A stretch of DNA of 64,000 bases, from positions 1 to 64,000 of the forward strand of contig JAFQVJ010000041.1 in assembly GCA_017408025.1 (NCBI GenBank). The letters are read 5' to 3'. The notes under the pieces were generated by a model. It searched no databases. It worked only from the letters and a program-made list of their open reading frames with translations, and was not told where the DNA came from. This DNA comes from Lachnospiraceae bacterium (lineage in GTDB: Bacteria > Bacillota > Clostridia > Lachnospirales > Lachnospiraceae). Of this stretch, positions 44,474 through 52,491 are shown piece after piece. Within the stretch, counting starts at the first letter, position 1; each line of letters begins with the position of its first letter. A program made the translations under genes and the position numbers.

Positions 44474-45436
44474 ATGAAGAAGAATATAATAAAATACAGC
44501 TGCTATACAGCCTTAGCCACAAGCTTAATGTTAGCCACATTAGCTTCTGTAGCTTGTAGCAGGGACACAGAAGTTCCAAAAATGTCTGTATCATACGGAC
44601 CTGAAATTGGTTTTGCCGATGGCAGTGTCAACCTGTCTGGTGAAGAGCCTGTCATCAACATTTCAGATATCAAAGCTGAGGTAGGTATGAACATTGATTA
44701 TCTATCTGGAGTAACTATTGAAAATGAAGCGGATTTTCCAGACCTTGAAGTCTGGGTTGACGCTTCCACTGTAGACATCTTTACAGCTGGTAACTACACA
44801 GTTGAGTACACTTTCGTATATGATGGTAAGAGCACCACTAAAAAGATAACTGTTACATTGATAGAATCAGAAACGGAGCCGTCTGCCTCTGATACTTCGC
44901 CTACTACTTCCGAATATTCTGGAGATGCGGACGATGATTCATCAAAACAGTCTACTGCTTCAAACGATAACAAAAACACAAGTCAACTGACTACAAAAAA
45001 CAGTGATAACAAGACTTCTTCTGGTGGCAACAGCAGCACAACCCAATCTGCTGCAACAACCAAACCAAATCAGACTACAAAACAGTCACAGACCACGAAG
45101 CAGTCACAGACTACGAAACAGTCACAGACTACGAAACAATCACAGACTACGAAGGTTGCCCAAACCACACAACGCGCCACTACAACGAGACAAATTATAA
45201 CAACGTCCGGAAATAAAACCACACAGTTAAAAAATATTGGTAAGTACACTATTGAACTGTTGTCTGGAAATACTATAACTATCCAGAATACAACTAGCCG
45301 ATATATTGTTTCCACAAGAACAGATGTGGAAAATGTCGAAGAAAAAGGGTGCACATATAGAATTTCTAAGCTCATCATAACTTACAACACGGGTGCCCAG
45401 CAAATACTTGAAACTGTTAAGGACCGCATCAAATAG
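44474..45436 (+). CDS. Exported lipoprotein with Ser/Thr/Gln-rich repeat linker (320 aa)
   Basis: I do not recognise a family. A signal peptide (about residues 1-28) ends at LASVACS, a weak lipobox. Residues about 45-130 resemble a bacterial Ig-like domain (IKAEVGMNIDYLSGVTIENE, then FTAGNYTVEYTFVYDGKSTT). A low-complexity linker (about 133-250) rich in Thr, Ser and Gln follows, including five TTKQSQ-type units. A C-terminal 60-residue domain (GKYTIELLSGNTITIQNTTS) follows. It is probably a surface protein with an extended stalk. The start is ATG at 44474 with GGAG before it; a TTG further upstream is unlikely. Confidence 0.75.
   Translation: MKKNIIKYSCYTALATSLMLATLASVACSRDTEVPKMSVSYGPEIGFADGSVNLSGEEPVINISDIKAEVGMNIDYLSGVTIENEADFPDLEVWVDASTVDIFTAGNYTVEYTFVYDGKSTTKKITVTLIESETEPSASDTSPTTSEYSGDADDDSSKQSTASNDNKNTSQLTTKNSDNKTSSGGNSSTTQSAATTKPNQTTKQSQTTKQSQTTKQSQTTKQSQTTKVAQTTQRATTTRQIITTSGNKTTQLKNIGKYTIELLSGNTITIQNTTSRYIVSTRTDVENVEEKGCTYRISKLIITYNTGAQQILETVKDRIK
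45071..45160 (+). repeat. Five 18-bp tandem repeats coding for TTKQSQ-type units
   Basis: Five in-frame copies of an 18-bp unit like CAGACTACGAAACAGTCA, each varying by a few bases, inside the lipoprotein gene. The repeats sit in the linker, so copy number could change by slippage without altering the reading frame and would simply change stalk length. Confidence 0.9.
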
Positions 45437-45457
45437 TAGATTTTATGAGGATTAATT

Positions 45458-45937
45458 ATGGAAATAGAAAAGAAATACTTAATCAACAAAGCAGAAATTC
45501 CTTTTGAAATTGAAAATTTCGAAAGTCATCTTATTGAACAAGCTTATCTCTGCACAGACCCTGTGGTACGTGTGCGAAAAGAGGACGACTCATATTATAT
45601 GACCTACAAGGGCAGAGGACTTATGGCAAGAGAGGAATATAATCTTCCATTAAATGAAACAGCTTATAGTCATCTTCTAAAAAAGGCTGATGGGAATATT
45701 ATAACAAAAAGGCGTTATCTCATTCCTTTCAATGAGAATTCACTGCAGAAGCCGTTGACTATTGAATTGGATATTTTTGAAGGCAATTTTAAAGGTATCT
45801 GCTTAGCTGAAATTGAATTTGAATCTGTAGAAGATGCTGAAAGCCTTCAACCACCTACATGGTTTGGCAAGGATGTAACTTATGAAAAATCTTATCATAA
45901 CTCAGAGATGAGCAAACAAATATTTCAAGTTGTATAG
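45458..45937 (+). CDS. CYTH-domain triphosphate tunnel protein (159 aa)
   Basis: Small tunnel-fold protein of the CYTH superfamily, which includes class IV adenylate cyclase, thiamine triphosphatase and inorganic tripolyphosphatase. The diagnostic N-terminal ExExK motif is MEIEKKYL, and alternating basic/acidic strands follow: VVRVRKEDDSYYMTYKGRG, ITKRRYLIPF and LTIELDIFEG. The short length and no HD partner suggest a triphosphatase, but the substrate is not given by sequence. Its TAG stop lies inside the dispersed palindrome copy 2. Confidence 0.88.
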   Translation: MEIEKKYLINKAEIPFEIENFESHLIEQAYLCTDPVVRVRKEDDSYYMTYKGRGLMAREEYNLPLNETAYSHLLKKADGNIITKRRYLIPFNENSLQKPLTIELDIFEGNFKGICLAEIEFESVEDAESLQPPTWFGKDVTYEKSYHNSEMSKQIFQVV

Positions 45938-45964
45938 GAAAGTTTCGAGAACTTTCCTATACAA
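45930..45964. repeat. Dispersed palindromic repeat, copy 2 of 3
   Basis: A perfect 15-bp stem (45930-45944 with 45950-45964) and TCGAG loop, with the same 13-bp inner arm as copies 1 and 3. It covers the stop codon of the CYTH gene, so the final codons and stop are supplied by the repeat. On the minus strand it follows a hairpin (45971-46015) downstream of the HD-GYP gene. Confidence 0.9.
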
Positions 45965-45970
45965 TAAAGT

Positions 45971-46015
45971 AATTAAGAGGATTAGGTTGTCAGAAACACC
46001 CCAATCCTCTTAATT
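45971..46015. terminator. Hairpin between convergent CYTH and HD-GYP genes
   Basis: AATTAAGAGGATT at 45971-45983 pairs with its complement at 46003-46015, with a 19-nt loop. It lies 15 bp after the HD-GYP stop codon on the minus strand and is followed there by ACTTTATTG, a modest T-rich stretch. It could terminate both convergent units. Confidence 0.65.
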
Positions 46016-46029
46016 CTATCGTCTATATA

Positions 46030-47142
46030 TTATTTTAATGCTGTTATGGTCATGTTTCCCTGATGTGCCAAGTCAACATACGCTCCACCAACTAATACTC
46101 CCGGACGTCCAAGAGCGTATTTATTAATCATAACAATCTTGCCTTCCATATCATCATTTAATATTACATCTGTATTTACATAAGAATTAGCTATCTTTTC
46201 AAGGAATACAAATAATACCTTTGGGTCATACGCATCAATATTTTCTTCAAATATTGATATAACTTCAAATGGACATATACCCTTTCTATAGATTCTATTT
46301 GATGTCATTGCATCATAAACATCTGCTATAGACACTATTCTGGAAAATGGATCTATGTCATTATATCTATATTTTGATGGATATCCTTTGCCATCACATC
46401 TCTCATGATGCTGTAAAGCCGCAAGCTTTATTCTCTCATCTAGCTCCATGTTCTTTAGTATATTATATCCATGAATAGTATGTGTCTGAACAAGAGCATA
46501 CTCTGTCGCTGTAAGTCTGCCAGGCTTAGTTATAACTTCAACTGGAATCATTACCTTTCCTATATCATGCAACAAGCCACATATTGTTAAAATATCACAA
46601 TCATCCTCTGGATATCCCATCCATACACCTATGATTCTGCAAATCAATGCCACATTAACCGAATGAATATATGTAAGATCATCATATCCCTCTATACAAT
46701 GCAACATATCGAAAAGACTAACATCCGGCTTAAAATCATCAGTTATTTTCTTTACACTATCAAGAAGTACTTCCACCTTTACATCATTGTTCTTGGTGAC
46801 AACGTCATTAATGCACTCCTTTATGTTCGTAACAGACTCCCAAAATAGTTTCTCAAAAACTTCAAACTCTGCACTCTCTTTAATCTTTTGATAATAACTT
46901 CCCGTCTCAATATGATATTCCTGAAAAATCAAACGCTCCAAATCATCTTGATTATATGATGAAATTTTCGTAGACTTATCCTCCTCAACAAAGAAGTCAA
47001 AGATAGAATAATACTTCAGTCTTTCAATGATATCCCTGTTAAGAACAGTACCCCTGGAAATAACAAGATGATTGTTGTCTGTATACACATCACCCGCTAC
47101 TACCATTCCTTCTTCAGCTTTTATAGTTAAAATTCTCTTCAT
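46030..47142 (-). CDS. HD-GYP-domain protein, probable cyclic-di-GMP phosphodiesterase (370 aa)
   Basis: The C-terminal HD-GYP domain (about residues 155-330) carries CGLLHDIGKVMIP, HTIHGYNILKN, HHERCDGKGYPSK and VSIADVYDAMTS, so HD and GYP motifs are intact. It probably degrades cyclic-di-GMP or a related dinucleotide. The N-terminal 150 residues are a separate helical region with no transmembrane segment. A longer frame to 47160 begins with GTG; AGGGG lies about 8 bp before the ATG at 47142. It is the last gene of a unit with the dehydrogenase and CapA-like genes. Confidence 0.9.
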   Translation of the reverse strand: MKRILTIKAEEGMVVAGDVYTDNNHLVISRGTVLNRDIIERLKYYSIFDFFVEEDKSTKISSYNQDDLERLIFQEYHIETGSYYQKIKESAEFEVFEKLFWESVTNIKECINDVVTKNNDVKVEVLLDSVKKITDDFKPDVSLFDMLHCIEGYDDLTYIHSVNVALICRIIGVWMGYPEDDCDILTICGLLHDIGKVMIPVEVITKPGRLTATEYALVQTHTIHGYNILKNMELDERIKLAALQHHERCDGKGYPSKYRYNDIDPFSRIVSIADVYDAMTSNRIYRKGICPFEVISIFEENIDAYDPKVLFVFLEKIANSYVNTDVILNDDMEGKIVMINKYALGRPGVLVGGAYVDLAHQGNMTITALK

Positions 47143-47170
47143 ACATCTATCCCCTAGCACAATATGTATT

Positions 47171-48118
47171 TTAGTTTACAACGTTCTTTGGTACACCTTC
47201 CATATAACACGCAATATTATCACATACAATCTCCAATAAGCGTTGTCTAGTTTCCACTGGCGCCCATGCCACGTGAGGCGTAATGGTTATATTCGGAGCA
47301 TCCAGAAACGGATGGTTCTTCTCCATTGGTTCAATTGTAAGCGCATCTATGGCAGCAGCATTCACTATGCCCTCACGAAGTGCCCACACTAAATCCTTTT
47401 CATCTATTATACCACCTCTTGCCGTATTAATAAATAGGTTTTTTTGTTTAAATTTAGAAAAAATTTCATAATTAAACATTTTCTCTGATTCATTGTTTAA
47501 TGGACAATGAACGGACACTATATCAGATGACGAAACCAAAGTTTCAAAATCAACAAACGTTACACCCTCATCCTGTTTCTCACTTCGATTATATGCCAAT
47601 ACCTTCATCCCAAATACTTTAGCTATATCAGCAACCTTCTTGCCTATACTGCCATACCCAACTATACCAATAGTCTTTCCACTGAGCTCATTCATCCTGT
47701 ATATAAATGGTGAGAACACTTCTGATCTGGTCCAGCCTCCATCTTTTACGAATGCATCATATTCCTTCACTTTACTATAATGATCAAGAATCAATGCAAA
47801 AGTATGTTGTGCCACCGCATCTGTAGAATAGCTACCAGCATTGCACACTGTTATATCCAGCTCCCTTGCATACTCTATATCAATATTGTTATATCCAGTA
47901 GCAAATAGTCCAATATACTTAAGATTTTCACATTTTCCAAGGTTTTCTCTTCCAAGATGGGTCTTGTTACACAAAACAATATCCGCATCAGAAATGTGTT
48001 CAACCATTTCCTCAGGCTTTGTAAGCTGGTAGAGAACTAATTCTCCCAGTTCCTTCAAGGGTTCAAAAAAGCTCACATCATCCGCAATAGTCTTAGCATC
48101 AGTAACTACTATTTTCAT
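47171..48118 (-). CDS. D-isomer-specific 2-hydroxyacid dehydrogenase (315 aa)
   Basis: NAD-dependent reductase of the glycerate/hydroxypyruvate or D-lactate dehydrogenase group. The Rossmann motif GIVGYGSIGKKVADIAKVFG is at about residues 145-165. Catalytic residues lie in NTARGGIIDEKDL (Arg), the AAIDALTIEPME region (Glu) and ITPHVAWAP (His). The exact substrate is not distinguishable. It starts 2 bp after capA and is followed by the HD-GYP gene. Confidence 0.9.
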   Translation of the reverse strand: MKIVVTDAKTIADDVSFFEPLKELGELVLYQLTKPEEMVEHISDADIVLCNKTHLGRENLGKCENLKYIGLFATGYNNIDIEYARELDITVCNAGSYSTDAVAQHTFALILDHYSKVKEYDAFVKDGGWTRSEVFSPFIYRMNELSGKTIGIVGYGSIGKKVADIAKVFGMKVLAYNRSEKQDEGVTFVDFETLVSSSDIVSVHCPLNNESEKMFNYEIFSKFKQKNLFINTARGGIIDEKDLVWALREGIVNAAAIDALTIEPMEKNHPFLDAPNITITPHVAWAPVETRQRLLEIVCDNIACYMEGVPKNVVN

Positions 48119-48120
48119 TG

Positions 48121-49449
48121 TTATTCTCCTATATTTTCATTACCCAAGGATGGCTCAGTGTCTGCGTCAACCTCTCCTGCATCCCACATCTCTTCTGCAT
48201 TTACCATTATACACGATTCACCTTCACTATACAAATCCCCGAATACTTCCTCACTGGTATTTACGAGATAATCATATGAAAATGTTGAATCCTTCCTCAT
48301 TATCCTATTCTGTGAAGCTAATTCTGATGTATAATCGCTTAATCGGTAAGTTCCTATCTGTCCTGCTCCGCTTAACTGATGCGTAACTAATGGTTCAACA
48401 CCATATTCCTTGATGAACACTTCTCCATCCTCATTATCTGCGATGACTACCTTTGCCATAGCCCCTAACATTCTAGCTGCCCTATCCTGGTTGGAAACAA
48501 AATTTCCCAACGAATAGTAAACCAGTGTGTGGCCTCCATTAGCACCATCCACCCATTTGACAGGCTCGATTACATGTGGATGTGTTCCAATTACAAGGTC
48601 AGCTCCATTATCAGCGAAAAGCTGTGCCCATTGCTTCTGATTATCAGTTTCAGTCAATGTATATTCTGTTCCCCAATGAGGACACACTATGACAAAGTCA
48701 GCTATTTCATTAGCTTTTGCCAGATCATTGATTACTCTGTCTTCATCGAGATAATTTACAATGTACTCTCTGCCTTCTGGTGGATTTATTCCATTTGTTC
48801 CGTATGTATAATTCAGTATAGCTATCTTAATGCCGTTTTGCTCGTAAACATATATGTTTTCTGTATCAGCTTCCGTCTCATTCATGCCTAAAACAGCTAC
48901 TTTTGGATGATTTGTTCTCCAATAATTTATGCAATTATCAACACCCTGTCCTCTCTTATCAAGAGTGTGATTTGTAGCATGCAATACAACGTTAAAGCCC
49001 GCATCTGCAATTGCATCGCCAACTTCATAAGCACAGTTGAAGCATGGATATCCACTCAATCCCAACTCCACTCCTCCAAGGATAACCTCCTGGTTTACTA
49101 TAGCTATGTCAGCAGCTTTAATATCCTCACTTATAAATCGAAATAGATGATCATAATTATACGTACCATCATCACATAAACCGCTGCTCTGTACGCCTTC
49201 ATGCATAAGCATATCACCAATCATCATCAGATTTATTTCTGTCTGCACAAACGGTGGTTCTGTTGTTTCTGCTTCAGTCGTCTCTATAGGCTTAGTCTGC
49301 GTTTCATTTGCTGTCACATCTTCTGCTACAGCTGTTGCCATCGCCTCCGAAGCTTTTTCCTCGCATCCTGTCAAAACATTCATAAGCATAAAAATACTTA
49401 TGAGCAGAAATGATGTTATTTTTTTCCTGAATATTTCTTTCATATCCAT
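48121..49449 (-). CDS. CapA-family (poly-gamma-glutamate synthesis-like) lipoprotein (442 aa)
   Basis: CapA-type calcineurin-like phosphoesterase-fold protein, lipid-anchored outside the membrane. The signal ends at LTGC with lipidated Cys29, then an acidic linker, then the domain from about residue 70: MIGDMLMHEGVQSSG, AIVNQEVILGG, ATNHTLDKRGQGVD, PHWGTEYTL and VIGTHPHVIEPVKW. No capBC genes are nearby, so capsule synthesis is not implied; some homologues act on cell-surface polymers. Two start codons are possible, two codons apart. Confidence 0.88.
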   Translation of the reverse strand: MDMKEIFRKKITSFLLISIFMLMNVLTGCEEKASEAMATAVAEDVTANETQTKPIETTEAETTEPPFVQTEINLMMIGDMLMHEGVQSSGLCDDGTYNYDHLFRFISEDIKAADIAIVNQEVILGGVELGLSGYPCFNCAYEVGDAIADAGFNVVLHATNHTLDKRGQGVDNCINYWRTNHPKVAVLGMNETEADTENIYVYEQNGIKIAILNYTYGTNGINPPEGREYIVNYLDEDRVINDLAKANEIADFVIVCPHWGTEYTLTETDNQKQWAQLFADNGADLVIGTHPHVIEPVKWVDGANGGHTLVYYSLGNFVSNQDRAARMLGAMAKVVIADNEDGEVFIKEYGVEPLVTHQLSGAGQIGTYRLSDYTSELASQNRIMRKDSTFSYDYLVNTSEEVFGDLYSEGESCIMVNAEEMWDAGEVDADTEPSLGNENIGE

Positions 49450-49497
49450 CTATCCTTTCGTTAATTCTGATTTTTCTGTATGTATTAAAACAGCTTC

Positions 49498-49526
49498 ATT
49501 CTAATACATCTTTAAATGTTTATCAA
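49498..49526 (-). promoter_or_regulatory. Promoter of the capA-dehydrogenase-HD-GYP unit
   Basis: On the minus strand, TTGATA (49521-49526), a 17-bp spacer and TAGAAT (49498-49503), about 50 bp before the CapA start codon. It lies just downstream of the palindromic repeat copy 3, which separates it from the tRNA-Leu terminator. Confidence 0.65.
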
Positions 49527-49541
49527 GTCTTTAACTGCAGC

Positions 49542-49590
49542 TTTATATTTGTATAGGAAAGTTTCGAGAACTTTCCTATACAAATATAAA
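49542..49590. repeat. Dispersed palindromic repeat, copy 3 of 3
   Basis: The longest copy: a perfect 22-bp stem (49542-49563 with 49569-49590) and TCGAG loop. The inner arm GTATAGGAAAGTT is identical to the other copies, while the outer arm TTTATATTT/AAATATAAA is different but still paired. It abuts the tRNA-Leu terminator and shares its T-rich tail. Confidence 0.92.
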
Positions 49591-49614
49591 AGACCAATGA
49601 ACAATCATTGGTCT
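49591..49614 (-). terminator. Terminator of tRNA-Leu
   Basis: AGACCAATGA pairs with TCATTGGTCT across a 4-nt loop, with TTTATATTT following on the minus strand, 11 bp after the tRNA 3' end. Confidence 0.85.
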
Positions 49615-49625
49615 CTTGCAATTAG

Positions 49626-49706
49626 TGCGGATGACAGGAATCGAACCTGCACGTCGGGGACACTAGATCCTAAGTCTAGCGCGTCTGCCAGTTCCGCCAC
49701 ATCCGC
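49626..49706 (-). tRNA. tRNA-Leu (anticodon UAG)
   Basis: Cloverleaf on the minus strand: acceptor GCGGATG paired with CATCCGC, discriminator A, D-arm, anticodon stem CTAGA/TCTAG with loop CTTAGGA reading anticodon TAG, a class II variable arm and T-arm GCAGG/CCTGT with TTCGATT loop. The CCA end is not encoded, so it is added after transcription. Reads CUN codons. Confidence 0.95.
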
Positions 49707-49718
49707 TCAGCATCTGTT

Positions 49719-49747
49719 AGTATAACAAATCATTTCAAGTTATGCAA
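49719..49747 (-). promoter_or_regulatory. tRNA-Leu promoter
   Basis: On the minus strand, TTGCAT (49742-49747), a 17-bp spacer and TATACT (49719-49724), which would start transcription within a few bases of the mature tRNA 5' end. Confidence 0.8.
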
Positions 49748-49781
49748 GATGGTTTTTATATATTTATATGTATTTTTCTTG

Positions 49782-49810
49782 TTGACAAGTCATCTACAAT
49801 ATGATATAAA
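49782..49810 (+). promoter_or_regulatory. tRNA-Trp promoter
   Basis: A consensus TTGACA (49782-49787), a 17-bp spacer and TATAAA (49805-49810), about 24 bp before the tRNA. It is divergent from the tRNA-Leu promoter 35 bp away. Confidence 0.85.
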
Positions 49811-49833
49811 TATATGCGTGTCAAAAATCACAT

Positions 49834-49904
49834 AGGGGCGTAGTTCATCGGTAGAATAAGAGTCTCCAAAACTCCTGAGCCGGGTTCGATTCCTGGCGCC
49901 CCTG
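49834..49904 (+). tRNA. tRNA-Trp (anticodon CCA)
   Basis: Cloverleaf: acceptor AGGGGCG with CGCCCCT, discriminator G, anticodon loop CTCCAAA giving CCA, and T-arm CCGGG/CCTGG with TTCGATT. The outermost pair of the anticodon stem is A-C, a mismatch, and the rest pairs normally. CCA is not encoded. Length is 71 nt. Confidence 0.93.
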
Positions 49905-49906
49905 TT

Positions 49907-49940
49907 AAAAAAGCTTCAAGCGAAATGCTTGAAGCTTTTT
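49907..49940 (+). terminator. Strong terminator after tRNA-Trp
   Basis: AAAAAGCTTCAAGC pairs perfectly with GCTTGAAGCTTTTT across a 5-nt loop, with T-rich ends on both strands. It serves the tRNA-Trp transcript on the plus strand and, in the opposite direction, the chemotaxis-type gene ending at 49962. Confidence 0.93.
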
Positions 49941-49961
49941 GTTATTTATTTGTTCTTATAT

Positions 49962-50606
49962 TTAATCATTATAAAGATTAATTGTTGTTCTAGCCTTATC
50001 TGTAATATCCCTCTGATATGCTATCTCATTCTCGATATTTCTCGAAACATCATTAGCTGTCTTAGCCGCCTCAAGAATCTTTCCGAGGAGATTGTTTACT
50101 GTTGTAGATATCTTGTTCTGCTGCTCAGCATTTTCGTAGATACCCTTCATAGATTCAACCATACCATCAACATACTGCTGAACCTCACTAATCTTATTTG
50201 CAATTTCAGACGAAGAATTCTTTGACTGATTGGCAAGGTTCTGAACCTCTTTTGCAACAACTGCGAATCCACGTCCCTGCTCACCTGCTCTTGCTGCTTC
50301 TATCGTAGCATTGAGTGAAAGAATATTTGTCTTGTTAGCAATACCTGCAATAACGCCTGCAAAATCTGCGATAACATTAGACACTTCCTTCATCTGCTCA
50401 ATACATTTCTGTGAAGCTGCAACCGATGCATTCAAATCGTCAATCTTTCCGATAAGAACTTCAATCTCCTTTATACCATCTTTAACAAGATTAAGGGAAG
50501 TGTCTGATGAATTGATTACATCAAATGCATCCTTTTCAAGTTTTAATTGAGAAGCGTCAAGATCCTCCACAATTCTCATTACTTCACTCGCTAATTCTCT
50601 GCTCAT
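49962..50606 (-). CDS. Soluble methyl-accepting chemotaxis-type signalling protein (214 aa)
   Basis: Contains only the cytoplasmic signalling part of a chemoreceptor: a coiled-coil with the conserved hairpin tip [20 protein letters not shown], then [20 protein letters not shown]. No transmembrane segment or periplasmic sensor is present and no named input domain is seen, so it may sense an intracellular signal or act as a docking scaffold. No che genes are nearby. Its length is under half that of a normal chemoreceptor, but the frame is complete with a clear start and stop. Confidence 0.9.
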   Translation of the reverse strand: MSRELASEVMRIVEDLDASQLKLEKDAFDVINSSDTSLNLVKDGIKEIEVLIGKIDDLNASVAASQKCIEQMKEVSNVIADFAGVIAGIANKTNILSLNATIEAARAGEQGRGFAVVAKEVQNLANQSKNSSSEIANKISEVQQYVDGMVESMKGIYENAEQQNKISTTVNNLLGKILEAAKTANDVSRNIENEIAYQRDITDKARTTINLYND

Positions 50607-50624
50607 AAAAACCTCCTAATAATT

Positions 50625-51986
50625 TTATCTGTGTAAATCTTTTATATTCTTTATACCTATGAGCTTTATACCCTGTGGTTTTTTAATATTCTCAAGAGAT
50701 ACCTGCGGCATAATGCAAGTCTTGAAGCCAAGCTTAACAGCCTCTGATACTCTCTGTTCCGGATTACTCACTGCTCTAACTTCTCCCGATAAGCCTACCT
50801 CTCCAAAACATATTGTGCCTTCATCTATAATCTGATCCCTGTAGCTGGATATAATAGCTATAACTATACCCAAATCAAGGGCTGGCTCAGATATTTTTAA
50901 TCCACCTGCTATGTTGACATATGCATCATAATCTGACAATGGATATCCCAATCTTTTTTCCAATACAGCCATCAACAAATTAACCCTGTTATAGTCAGTT
51001 CCTGCTGCCGTTCTTCTAGGCATACCAAAGTTTGTCTTGCTGACTAACGCCTGAATCTCAACAAGTATTGGTCTTGTTCCTTCCACAGAACATGCCACTA
51101 CAGAACCTGACGCATTTTCAGGTCGACCATCCAGCATAAACTCAGACGGATTCTTCACCTCACACAAACCATCTTCACGCATCTCAAATACGCCAATTTC
51201 ATTGGTTGAACCAAATCGGTTTTTAACACCGCGAAGTATTCTGTATGACGCATGTCTGTCGCCCTCAAAGTAAAGTACTGTATCTACCATATGCTCCAAA
51301 ACCCTTGGTCCTGCTACAACACCTTCCTTTGTCACATGACCTACTATAAATACAGAAATAGTCAATCCTTTAGCAAGCTGCATAAGCTTGTTTGTGGATT
51401 CTCTAACCTGAGATACACTTCCTGGTGCTGATTCAACATCTTCATTGTAAATAGTCTGTATAGAATCAACTATAACAACCTCCGGCAAAGTTTCCTTTAT
51501 AGCCTCTTCCATTCTCTGAAGATTTGTCTCGCACAGCAGCAACAGATTATCCGAAAACTCTCCAAGCCTGTTGGCTCTAAGCTTTATCTGCTTAAGTGAT
51601 TCCTCTCCCGATATGTACAATACCCTTCGCCCTGTTGCCGCCAGATGTCTGCACGCCTGTAAAAGCAAAGTTGACTTTCCTATACCTGGGTCACCACCTA
51701 CCAATATAAGTGATCCTTTTACCAGACCTCCACCCAGAACTCTGTCAAGCTCACCTATATCAGTCAATATTCTGTCTTCTTCGTCTATGGAAATTTCAGA
51801 AACTGGTGACGGTTTAGCCCTGCCACCAGACAATATGGTTCCTGTAATTCCCTTTGACTTAGCCTTCACGACCGGCTCTTCAACAAATGTATTCCATTCT
51901 CTGCATCCAGGACACTGACCAAGCCACTTCACTGACTCGTATCCACATTCCTTGCAGAAAAACGCTGTTGTTTTCCCCTTTGCCAT
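50625..51986 (-). CDS. radA: DNA repair protein RadA/Sms (453 aa)
   Basis: RecA-related branch-migration helicase that helps resolve recombination intermediates. An N-terminal zinc finger has Cys11, Cys14, Cys25 and Cys28. Walker A is VGGDPGIGKSTLLLQA, the RadA-specific KNRFGSTNEIGVFEM motif (KNRFG) follows, and the C-terminal Lon-like domain (about residues 285-440) ends with the usual VSLENIKKPQGIKLIGI region. It starts 3 bp after the small conserved gene upstream. Confidence 0.96.
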   Translation of the reverse strand: MAKGKTTAFFCKECGYESVKWLGQCPGCREWNTFVEEPVVKAKSKGITGTILSGGRAKPSPVSEISIDEEDRILTDIGELDRVLGGGLVKGSLILVGGDPGIGKSTLLLQACRHLAATGRRVLYISGEESLKQIKLRANRLGEFSDNLLLLCETNLQRMEEAIKETLPEVVIVDSIQTIYNEDVESAPGSVSQVRESTNKLMQLAKGLTISVFIVGHVTKEGVVAGPRVLEHMVDTVLYFEGDRHASYRILRGVKNRFGSTNEIGVFEMREDGLCEVKNPSEFMLDGRPENASGSVVACSVEGTRPILVEIQALVSKTNFGMPRRTAAGTDYNRVNLLMAVLEKRLGYPLSDYDAYVNIAGGLKISEPALDLGIVIAIISSYRDQIIDEGTICFGEVGLSGEVRAVSNPEQRVSEAVKLGFKTCIMPQVSLENIKKPQGIKLIGIKNIKDLHR

Positions 51987-51989
51987 GAA

Positions 51990-52400
51990 CTATTCCTTCA
52001 CAATCTTAACTACAGTTGTTCCATTTGACGCCGGAACACTGAGAGAAAGCTTTCCAGAAAGATTTGTTGTCATGCTGCCGGCATTTACGCCATCAAGATA
52101 CATAACATACTCTGTGCTCTCCTCGAGCTCAACTGTAATCTGTGCATTCTGATCTGATTCCACCTCAAAGCTAACTCCACCATTCTCAACCTTGAAGCTA
52201 TTAACAGCTGTTCCTGGAACTGACTCATATACGAACAATCCATTCCTCTCAAGCTTTGTAATCTCCTTACATGTCTTAACCTTGTAGAGATCTCCCTTGA
52301 ATTCAAAATCAGATTTCTTTGACTTCTCCTCAAGCTTGTAATTACCAAAGCTGATTGTTCCGTTTTCTTCAATACGAATTAATTCCTCTACTACTGCCAT
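51990..52400 (-). CDS. Conserved Lachnospiraceae-type protein next to radA (136 aa)
   Basis: I recognise the sequence type from related Clostridia, where it is sometimes labelled endosialidase, a name not supported by its content. It begins MAVVEELIRIEENGTISFGN and contains DFEFKGDLYKVKTCKEITKL and an E-rich region that looks like two or three beta-sandwich repeats. There is no signal peptide or membrane segment, so it is cytoplasmic. It sits between clpC and radA on one transcript, so a role linked to stress or protein quality control is possible but unproven. Confidence 0.6.
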   Translation of the reverse strand: MAVVEELIRIEENGTISFGNYKLEEKSKKSDFEFKGDLYKVKTCKEITKLERNGLFVYESVPGTAVNSFKVENGGVSFEVESDQNAQITVELEESTEYVMYLDGVNAGSMTTNLSGKLSLSVPASNGTTVVKIVKE

Positions 52401-52491
52401 TTTTTTCTTCCTCCTATGTGATATTTATTGTTCAGTTAAATTTACAGTTCACACCTTATTTTAATTGTATCCACAATTATACTATATTAAA

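Noticed and set aside
45003-45378. Antisense and shifted frames in the lipoprotein repeat region, which give long ORFs
   Set aside because: They are by-products of the low-complexity 18-bp repeats; only the plus-strand lipoprotein frame has a ribosome site, a signal peptide and domain character.
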